Below are positions 56,041 to 64,000 of a DNA stretch of 64,000 bases, one piece after another. The stretch is from the NCBI GenBank assembly GCA_036936605.1, contig JAUPFV010000002.1, positions 315,534,893 through 315,598,892 on the forward strand. Direction: 5' to 3'. The number at the start of each line of letters is the position of its first letter. Position 1 is the stretch's first letter. Origin of the DNA: Limnanthes douglasii subsp. nivea. Its lineage: Eukaryota; Streptophyta; Magnoliopsida; Brassicales; Limnanthaceae. Under the pieces are notes generated by a model. The model saw nothing but the letters and a program-made list of their open reading frames with translations. It made no database searches and was not told the DNA's origin. A program made the position numbers and the translations under genes.

Positions 56041-57500
56041 ATGGGATCAAACTTGACACCCCTTAAAAAAATAAAGGGAAAGACTGGGAGGTAAAGTCAC
56101 CCAAAGACAAAAAACGGGCTCGATTTGAGACTAACCCCCCATACAAAGAAGGTCAGAGAGAGAAGGATGGGATGGTCGACGTAGCCAAGAGTGCAAAATT
56201 TATCGAGCAATCGAGTGTAGCAATAGTAACAGCATGGGGAAGGTCTTCCCATTGTAGCGCCCAATCCTGCGGAGGAGGTGGAAAGGCATGAGAAGGTAAC
56301 GTCGGGATAGTCCACTAAAAAGGTCGTTACCAAAAATAAAAAAAATGCTCGAAGAAGAATGGTCAATCTGTGAAGCTGGAAATTATCCTTGGTCGATGAG
56401 GAAGAAGAAGAATAAAACTGGAGCTGATAATTATCCATAACTAAATTGTTATGACAATACACCGATGACAGAGATTTTACAACGAAAATTGGAGCTGATA
56501 ATTAAAATAAAAGTTATAAATATGGTATAATTGTGTACCATTAATAGAGGAATACGGTTAATGCATTTTAATAATGATGCACAAAGCCATCATAATTCAC
56601 TAGTTTTTGCGTATCGCAGCATGACCCCTACTAGCTATTAAAAACGTTGGAAGTCATAACACCTATATTGGGTGGGTGAAGGCGCTGACAATGGAGCTAG
56701 TGAGATATAAGCACGCTTACGGGTCAGCTAGAATGAGCACAGAAAAGATAGCCCATGATAAGGCAAAAACTGAATAGCTACTCGAAACGACGACAGTTGA
56801 GAAAAACTCATTCCGCAAATAGAACCTAGATCTAATCAACGGTAGAGAGCCCTAATATCGCAAAGCTCAAAGCTAAGTGTGCAAAATGACAATCTGATGG
56901 TGCAAAGTGTCGGGATGCTTGCGCATAACATGGCATAGACGAAGAGGATTGAGGAACTCACATATAGGGTGGAAGCGTTTAAAGTTGAGAAGCTAACATG
57001 AGGATGGAGGCGCTGGAGGGAGAAGAAGGTAATAGATGTTGCGTTTAGAATGCGATAGCAGACACACAAAGAAACTATCTTACAGATATGGAGAAAATAC
57101 CCGGGGGTGCACCTCGGAGAGTTAAGAAAGTTGATACCCACAGATGAGCGCTTAGAGAGGTTTGATGAGGAGGATGAAGAGGAAGACCTCTCGCACATGA
57201 AGGATAAGATTGAAAGCCGAAACGAAGATCTACCGACAGCAAAACAGAAGGAGGAAGAAGAAGGAGGAAACTGATGCGAGGGTAAAGTTAGATTTCGCGA
57301 TGGATCCTCCGAACGTCGTATTTAGAGGGTGATCATGGGAAAAAACATTATTTCCTCTCATTTACTTAATTGCTTGTGGGCGGTACCCCTCTATAAATGA
57401 TGGTTGTCTGAGCTCTACCATAGCGGTTTGCATCAGGGACATCTCTTTCGATTCCACACCTAGTAATCACCATTAGTAAGATTTCATCCAAGTTTTTTCT
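56041..57500 (+). other. Unassigned insert with coiled-coil-like coding remnant
   Basis: Interrupts Copia sequence. On plus, 57030-57270 can be read as QTHKETILQIWRKYPG, VHLGELRKLIPTDERLERF and DEEDEEEDLSHMKDKIES: a helix, then a strongly acidic stretch. The layout is like the C-terminus of the Tat antisense proteins in this window, so it may be a fourth, very decayed copy. 56600-57000 contains many stops. Not certain. Confidence 0.3.
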
Positions 57501-57929
57501 ATAGACATTCCCACAGAATGCTCAAATTTGTTAGGTCAAATCCTCATAAAGTAATACCAAGATGATAACTCAAATAATTTTGAAACAAAAATTGTATATT
57601 ATCTATTTAGAGTTTCTTTTACTATCATTTGGGATTTAATTATATAATTTTTTTCTACCATATTCCTACTACTATTTTACATAACTTCCTATTACATTAT
57701 ATATAAATGGCTTTAAATGTATAAAACATTTATAGAGCCATTTAAACCCCACATTGTTCACAACATCTGCTAGTGAGACTGATTATGATAATCTTTTATT
57801 TTGCTGATGCCCCACCTTGGTGTGTCTTGGTCTGTTATTGTTGTGTCTTACCGGTACAACCTCAAAGTGAAATCCTTTTTTTCCCTCTCGATCTGCTTTC
57901 TCCCTATCTCGAGCAACGAAGATCACTTT
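57501..57929. other. No gene recognised
   Basis: AT-rich to about 57780, then more balanced. Nothing recognisable. Confidence 0.35.
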
Positions 57930-58400
57930 ACCAAGATGCCTGGTTTTGGTAATTGACTGGTAAGTGTTCTCATAACTTTGAGACCGATCCTTATCGTTTA
58001 TGACATACAGTATTACCTCATCATATGTCGAGGCGTTGTATTAGCCGAGAGGTACCACTTTTATAATATCGTTTTGATCTTCTTGGAGAAAACCTAGTCC
58101 ATATATGTGTAAAACCCTCAAGTGGAAAATCAATATTATTCTGAGTGTACCTTATTTTAATTTGATTGAAATGATTGGCATAAAAGTCCAATTTTCTAAT
58201 ACATTAATACATTTGTTAAAACCTTCATGAGTCTCCAAAAATTCTTCCTCAAAATGAAACATGTGTTCCATCGTTCTTTTCCCCAAATTCAACATCCTCA
58301 AGAAACTTCAATATTCTCGTTTCAAGTATACTACTAGCAAAAGGATCATAAAATTTAACACTCCTAAAATATTGGAATTCTTAAGTAGTATAACAAGATT
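57930..58400 (-). repeat. Second copy of the Copia-2 integrase-RT linker
   Basis: About 300 bp (58080-58380) align with 55020-55330 (shared words: AGACCATATATGT-like, AAACCTTCAT/TATAAA, CTAGCAAAAGGATCATAAAA, CCTAAAATATT). The copies differ at many sites, so they come from two related Copia insertions rather than a recent duplication. Confidence 0.55.
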
Positions 58401-59256
58401 CGAGTTCTGTTGTTCCTTCGTCCGAACAATAACCCCTCCATATTTGTTATAACTATATAATATACTTTCACATCACTCCATTTTCAAACATTTCATTTTG
58501 TTGGTTTCCTTCATGTCGACAATAACTCTTTCATATTTGTTACTTTCACATCACTTTATTTTCATACACTTCATCGTTCTTGTGGAATTTAATATAATCA
58601 ACATACAAAAGCATTATGAGATTCAAATCCTTACCATAAAATCATGTTAAAAAAAGGATGAGAATCTTCCATTAACTTTGAGTAGAAATTAAAACTACAA
58701 ATAATTCAACTTGGAACGACAAAGAATTCAAAAAAAATAATAATAGAAAAAGACAATAATTTAAGAAATAAAGAGAAAATAGTCACTAGCAGTGGCAGAT
58801 CTAGGAATTGAAGTAAGGGGGCTAAAATTATCGTCGAATTTTATCTCTAACATTACTATCAGAATTTTCAGTAAGTTAGCGTAGTGTGGATCACTCACTA
58901 TATATCCATTCAAATGAAATTCTACACTATCATCATTAGGTCGTGATATAGAGGCAATCGAATTAGGATGAATCGTATTATTATTACTCGAGCTACTTGA
59001 AGAAACACTATTCTTTGGTTTTATTATATATATCCATTCAAATGAAATTCTACACTTCCTTTTCCTCATTATATCTTTAATTTCTTTGATCTCTTTTTCT
59101 AAATCATAATTAATTAGAAAGATTAAACGAATATAAAATCAAAACAAACGCAAAAACAAATTGAGAATACTAACAAAATCCATCGAATAATAGTCTAGAG
59201 ATTAACATGTATCAACTTAAAATTTTCTTTTAAAATATTCAAGATTTCGAACTAAA
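58401..59256. other. Unclassified repeat; short ORF on minus
   Basis: A 102-codon frame on minus (59069-58761) with a Ser/Asn-rich centre is not recognised. It contains a 29-bp direct repeat at DNA level (58899-58927 and 59027-59055, TATATATCCATTCAAATGAA...). The sequence at 58788 (GCAGTGGCAGATCTAGGAAT) and the later AAGGGGGCTAAAA / AAGGGGGCCTAGAATT words are of a type common in plant repeats. Family unknown. Confidence 0.3.
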
Positions 59257-59620
59257 ATTATTCCTTAAAAATAGCCATAATCCAAGATTTTGTAAATTTC
59301 CAATCTAAAAAGTTTCTTAAAAATAGTCAAACATACTAATTTTTAAATTAAAATTTTCCTACCATTATTTCAGACATTAAATTTAAAACATTCTTAAAAA
59401 ACAATTATTATCTTAAATTTTTTAATTTAATTTAATTATTCCTTAAAAATAGCCATAATCCAAGATTTTGTAAATTTCCACGTCTAAAAAGTTTCTTAAA
59501 AATAGTCAAACATACTAATTTTTAAATTAAAATTTTCTACCATTATTTCAGACATTAAATTTAAAACATTCTTAAAAAAAATTATTATCTTAAATTTTTT
59601 ACTTTAATATTATTTAAATA
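59257..59620. repeat. 178-bp tandem duplication
   Basis: Copies 59257-59434 and 59435 to about 59620, nearly identical (differences include a CG insertion near 59482 and single-base indels). AT-rich, non-coding. Followed by a second, shorter tandem pair (about 59605-59760) around AAGGGGGCGTAGAATT. Confidence 0.8.
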
Positions 59621-59863
59621 ATTATTACTTTAAAAATTATAAAATATATATTTTAGTTAAAGGGGGCGTAGAATTGTTACTTTAATATTATTTAAATAAT
59701 TATTACCTTAAAAAAGTTACAAAGTATATATATACTAGTTAAGGGGGCCTAGAATTTTTATTTTAAAACATATATTTCATGTAAGGGGGCTAACCATAAA
59801 AAAAGATTAAATTTGTTGATAAATTATTATAATTTTTTTTCGAAGATAAGGAAGAAATGTTTT

Positions 59864-59970
59864 TAATTTTTAAGAGTCAAAGTTTAGTAAAAAATGAATT
59901 TTTAAGAGTCAAAGTTTAGTAAAAGGACATTAAAAATTGAATTTTTAAGAGTCAAAGTTTAGTAAAAAGA
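59864..59970. repeat. Triplicated 28-bp unit
   Basis: Three copies of TTTTTAAGAGTCAAAGTTTA followed by GTAAAA, spaced by 3-15 bp. Confidence 0.8.
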
Positions 59971-59986
59971 CGCATCATGTAAATTA

Positions 59987-60485
59987 ATTGAGAGTCTGTT
60001 ATATTTATTATTATTATTACTATATTTTGGATAGTTTGTATATTGATTTTTTAAATATAACAATATATTTTTATGTTAAGTTATAAAAAATATTCATAAC
60101 TTAGAAATATTTTTTACTAATTATAACTTTTAATCTATTTTTTTTAAATATATTTTCACTAATAATTAGCTTATCATGTTTTAATTAATTAAACTTTTAT
60201 ATAAAAATTGTATAAAATTTATTAATTTTTAAATGAATTGAGAGCCCGGTTATATTTATTATTATTATTACTATATTTCGGATAATTTGTATATTGATTT
60301 TTTAAATATAACAATATATTTTTATGTTAAGTTATAAAAAATATTCATAACTTAGAAATATTTTTTACTAATTATAACTATTAATCTATTTTTTTTAAAT
60401 ATATTTTCACTAATAATTAGCTTATCATGTTTTAATTAATTAAACTTTTATATCAAAATTGTATAAAATTTATTAATTTTATCTA
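59987..60485. repeat. 250-bp tandem duplication
   Basis: Copies 59987-60236 and 60237-60485, starting ATTGAGAGTC / ATTGAGAGCC, with only a handful of differences. AT-rich, non-coding. Confidence 0.85.
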
Positions 60486-60650
60486 AAATTTAGGAAGATA
60501 TAAGAACAAAAATTATTTTGAGAAAATAACTATATACAAATATCTTAGGGTTTTTAGATAAAAATTTTAAATATAATATTTTAAATTAAAATATATTATA
60601 TTATATAATTTTTATATAAATAATTATAAAAATAACAATTAGATATTAGT

Positions 60651-60750
60651 TTCTTTGTTCATCAAAGCCAGGATGGTCGAATAGAATAAGGCCTTATATT
60701 CTAGAACAAATATATAGGTCGGTCATCCTCACTTTGATTAACAAAGGAAC
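60651..60750. repeat. tRNA-Leu-like snap-back palindrome 1
   Basis: Arms TTCTTTGTTCATCAAAGCCA... (60651-60680) and its imperfect complement (60719-60749). The left arm includes GCCAGGATGGTCGAATAG, resembling the 5' part (acceptor strand, D-arm, A box) of plant tRNA-Leu. No B box (GGTTCGAATCC) or 3' half is present, so it is not a tRNA gene. Confidence 0.55.
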
Positions 60751-60878
60751 CAAAAGATAAAGAAAAGATATCCATGATATAAAAAATGAAGTAGGTCAAT
60801 AATGAATTCCAATAACTTAGGACAAACTCATTTCTTAGATTAGGAGTTCTTTCGTTATATTTCGGTTCCTCAATTTAT

Positions 60879-60945
60879 AAGAGCCGAGGTGGTCGAGCGG
60901 TCTAAGATAATCTGTATTTTAGAACACTCGACCGCTTCGGCTTTT
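60879..60945. repeat. tRNA-Leu-like snap-back palindrome 2
   Basis: Arms AAGAGCCGAGGTGGTCGAGC... (60879-60907) and 60917-60945, about 29 bp with few mismatches and a 9-bp loop. The left arm contains TGGTCGAGCGGTCTAAG, close to the tRNA-Leu D-arm/A box; the right arm repeats it inverted. Related to palindrome 1 but more GC-rich. Confidence 0.6.
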
Positions 60946-61058
60946 ATCAATAGAGAATCTAATATTGAACTATTGTTTTTTTTAATTAATTATTTAAAAA
61001 TATATAATATAACTATTTTTATTTATTAAAAATATTATAAAAATAGTATTAGTTTGTT

Positions 61059-61063
<5 letters not shown>

Positions 61064-61112
<49 letters not shown>
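61064..61112. repeat. (TA)n microsatellite
   Basis: About 24 uninterrupted TA units in an AT-rich region. Confidence 0.9.
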
Positions 61113-61115
<3 letters not shown>

Positions 61116-62249
61116 TAAACATCTAACAAATTCTACCTTATATTTTCAATTAACTATTTAAAAATTAAACAACATAAATATTTCATTTAAATAAAAATAT
61201 GATATATCTAATAACTTTATAATAAGTCTTTTTTAAATAATTTTGTTTATTATATTTGTTATTTTATATTTTTATACAAAAAATTTAAAATTTTAAATGA
61301 TTAACTAAATAAAAAAAAAATATTTAAAAACAAATAGTTTAAAATTTATAAATATTTTTTATATGTTTTAAAATAAAAAAATATTATTATATTAAAAGAA
61401 CAATACAAATTATTATATATTATAATAATAACGATTATTAAATATTATAATAATAACAAATATATAACACCTAATTATAGAGTTATTATAAAAGTTTATA
61501 TAAGTTCAAAAAATTAAAAATCTGATAAATTAAATAATAATAATAAATATATTTAAAAAACGAATAACATAAAAGATAATTAAAACAATTATAAAAATAA
61601 TTAAAAAGAAAAACCGCTGCTAAGCCATTGATGACATGGTTTTGCTAGTTCATTAACAGCATTCGTATTCCTTTTGTGTTCGTTCTAGTTAACATTAGAT
61701 TCACATGAGAAGACTTTTATTAAAAAAATATTATTATGTTTAAAAAATCAATATAATTATAAAAATATATAAACTACAATAAATTTTGGAAAATCATGGT
61801 TTCTTAAATTAATCTAAACTACCTACAAGACACCAAATTTGACAAATACACTATATTTTAAAAAGATAATTATATTTGATTTACACAAAGAATCAAAATC
61901 CATGAAAAGTCGATGAAACAGATAAGTTAAGCATAGATACCAAATCTTAAGCAGCCAGTTGTGTCAAACATTACTATGATAAATAAGAAAGTGAATAAAT
62001 CAATCAGATATGTATAATCTACGATAAAGAGTCTCGGCTCTCGATACCTTGAAACTGCGGGGAACTTACTTGAAGACGAAGACTATGCCCTCATCGGAGC
62101 AAAGAAGCTCGGTAATCTTCAACTTCCGAGATTCAAATCTCAGATCAGAAACTCTACAGAAGATAAACATAAATCAAAAGGTAGGCAAGGTGTGATGGTA
62201 AAGATTGTTCGGCAAAATCATATAAATAGAGAGAGAAGAAACACATAAA
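61113..62249. other. No coding gene recognised; possible transcript leader at 61990-62249
   Basis: AT-rich to about 61600. Downstream of the promoter-like block (minus direction) 62249-62030 is less AT-rich and contains a CTTCAAGTAAGTTCC donor-like site at about 62070. It could be a 5' leader with a first intron, but no reading frame follows. Confidence 0.3.
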
Positions 62250-62430
62250 AAATTAATTAGGGTTTCGATGGTTTTACCTTATATTATTTTATGGGCATTT
62301 CCATCCTAAGTGGCCTTTTTCAATGGGCTTTATATTTATCTTTTGTTGGGCCTTTCCACTCTACGTGGCATGCTTTATATTTATCTCTTGTTGGGCACCT
62401 TCTTTTTTTATTGCCCTATAAAAAATAATA
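62250..62430 (-). promoter_or_regulatory. Promoter-like block: telo-box and site II-like motifs
   Basis: AAACCCTAA (minus) at about 62257-62265 is a telo-box. Within 160 bp upstream (minus sense) lie four TGGGC(C/T/A) words (about 62291, 62325, 62345, 62393; plus-strand reading), resembling site II elements. The combination is typical of promoters of ribosomal-protein and other growth genes in plants. Two of the TGGGC words lie in a degenerate 57-bp tandem repeat (GGGC.TTTCCA...GTGGC...TTTATATTTATC). No gene was found downstream. Confidence 0.4.
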
Positions 62431-63509
62431 ATTTATTTTTTATTTTAGAAATAAAATAGAGTGAACAAAGAACGTCAGAAAAAACCGTCACAGAAAATTA
62501 AATAGACATCGAATGAAATAAAAATAAATAAGTTTTAAGTTTTTAGATTAATTAGAGAAACACAATCCATATCATTAATAATTTGATGTAAATTTAGTAA
62601 ATTAAAAATAATTAACAAAAGTTTGTATAATTTTTTTTATAATAGATCGATATATATATTTAAATTATTTAGGATCATTCGCGATATAAGGTTGAGCTAT
62701 GAGCTGAATGGCTGATATACTACTATTCAGCCACCCTAACTTATATATATTATCTTGATCAAATTATGTATCGAAAATATTTATTTTATATAAATAAAGG
62801 TTTTAAAAATAATTATTTTAAAAATTTATGGGTTTTTTGTTTTTAGTCATTTTTTATCTAAAAAAAATCGAAGTGATTTCTATATCAGAAAAACATCAGC
62901 TCGCGATTTATCTACCAAAAGTATAAAAAGTTACCGAATTAAAAAAAACAAATCGATTTTTCTATGAGAAGAACAAAAATATAACTAACTAAATCGCATC
63001 AAGTTAGTTATCAAAAATGAAGAAATATTGAACCATTGATATGACTATATATAAATATAGAATAAACTTAATGTACGTGTTTGTTTGTTGTTATCCATAA
63101 TCCATATAGAATCGTTGGTGTATATTCTTGTGGAGACTTGAATCATGTTTAAAGTTCTTTAAGATCATGCTCTTGTAAAACAGCTGTTAGTCTTCCTCTC
63201 AACAAAGTGACAACTTTGAGTTTAGGTAGAATGAATGTTTAAACTTCAATCTTTCCATTTATAGGCAAATACAACTAGAAACCCTAATTGTATAAAGTCC
63301 ATTACCTTACACCTTGATCTAAATTTATTGAATGATTTATAGACTGATACTTCAAATAGATTTAGGTTAAAGTTCTTTATTGAACTAGACTTCTTCAACT
63401 TGTCGTGTTTCGTATTAATTTGAGTCTCTTATTTTTGTCTTCCTATATTAATTGGCCATTTTATCGAAAAATAACTTTATACATTTTTCTATTGCTAGTG
63501 GAGAAGGGA
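62431..63509. other. No gene recognised; AT-rich
   Basis: AT-rich, no recognisable coding sequence or repeat. Confidence 0.35.
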
Positions 63510-63960
63510 TATATTAAGGAGTTAGTGTAATTACAACAGAATTATACTCAACTTGAATGCAGTTGGTGTGAAGGTGGAAGAAAATGATCAAGTAATTATC
63601 ATTTTAAGCTATATTCTGAAAGAAAACAAACATTTTGGGACACCGTACTCTACAACAAATAATCCATTATGGTGGCTGAAGTCAAGAGTGCCTTAAATTC
63701 CAAAGATCTTCAAATAAAGACTGTTAGGAAGGTTGAGTCTGAAAGAAATATACTAAGTGTTAGGGATGGGCAAAGAAAAATAGATTCAAGTAAATGGAGA
63801 GGAATTTCTCGTTCTAATTCTAAGGGGCTTACGACTCGATCAAAAGTAATATGTTGAGTATAAAAGAAGAAATAACATATTCTCATAGAAAATAAAGAGT
63901 GACAACTATCAGAAGATTAAAACTCGAAAGACATCAATGGTGTTTAATGATTGCGAGTAT
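63510..63960 (+). pseudogene. Copia gag remnant
   Basis: Plus-strand reading LNAVGVKVEENDQVIIILSYILKE, then (63669 on) MVAEVKSALNSKDLQIKTVRK, SVRDGQRKIDSSKWRG and SRSNSKGLTTRSKVIC. This is the C-terminal half of the copia gag capsid domain, followed by the Arg/Ser-rich linker. The Cys-rich knuckle begins at VIC but is broken by stops. It faces the window end, so pol may continue outside. Confidence 0.65.
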
Positions 63961-64000
63961 GTTGATTGTTTAATGACTTCTTAATCTTGTAGGTACAATA

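Noticed and set aside
56097..57198. Minus-strand frames of about 120 codons
   Set aside because: Cys/Ser-rich low-complexity translations opposite the plus-strand acidic remnant; no motifs.
60879..60945. Functional tRNA-Leu gene
   Set aside because: Has D-arm/A-box-like sequence but no anticodon stem, T-arm, B box or 3' half; it is a palindrome.
61600..61700. C/D-box snoRNA (TGATGA at about 61627)
   Set aside because: No convincing D box, C'/D' pair or terminal stem.

Overview
The window looks like intergenic heterochromatin of an angiosperm, probably a eudicot. It is AT-rich and consists almost entirely of nested, decayed transposable elements. I found no intact host gene. The plant assignment rests on Ty3/gypsy Tat (Retand-type) elements with dual RNase H and an antisense extra ORF, on TRIMs with an initiator-Met-tRNA primer site, on a plant pogo-like (Emigrant/Lemi1-type) element, and on plant L1-type LINEs with a zf-RVT-like domain.

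Layout. 1-1524: possible hAT end, then a three-LTR TRIM array with a perfect target duplication. 2040-7205: old Copia element (minus strand) holding a 1.36-kb MULE-like insertion, a large inverted duplication and a solo-LTR-like insertion. 7690-8096: truncated TRIM. 8856-16889: decayed Tat/Retand element II on the minus strand (3' LTR, 391-bp tandem duplication, antisense gene on plus, pol remnants). 16890-20470: 5'-truncated LINE. 21160-21560: hAT transposase remnant. 22640-31080: two more decayed gypsy elements (IVa, IVb) on minus, with a TRIM (24026-24687) and a copy of a LINE-derived duplicated block (27205-27578). 32965-43496: the youngest element, Retand-like element I, with 478-bp LTRs differing at 6 sites, 5-bp duplication GATTT, gag-pro-pol in one frame broken by five stops, and an antisense intron-containing gene. 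44483-45190: second copy of the LINE block. 45191-53900: Retand-like element III (plus strand, decayed) carrying a nested solo LTR (duplication AATAT) and a pogo-like element (TA duplication). 54290-58400: Copia remnants (minus). 58760-61112: AT-rich tandem repeats and two tRNA-Leu-like snap-back palindromes. 62250-62430: promoter-like block. 63510-63960: Copia gag remnant.

The most notable system is the antisense gene of the Tat/Retand elements. It recurs downstream of pol, on the strand opposite to gag-pol, in three independent copies. It encodes a domain resembling the 'putative gypsy type transposon' family (Pfam PF04195), a long coiled coil and an acidic/Ser-Lys tail. In two copies it shows a short phase-1 intron at the homologous position. 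Its function is unknown. All coordinates and homology calls were made by eye from sequence and translations; no database search was run.
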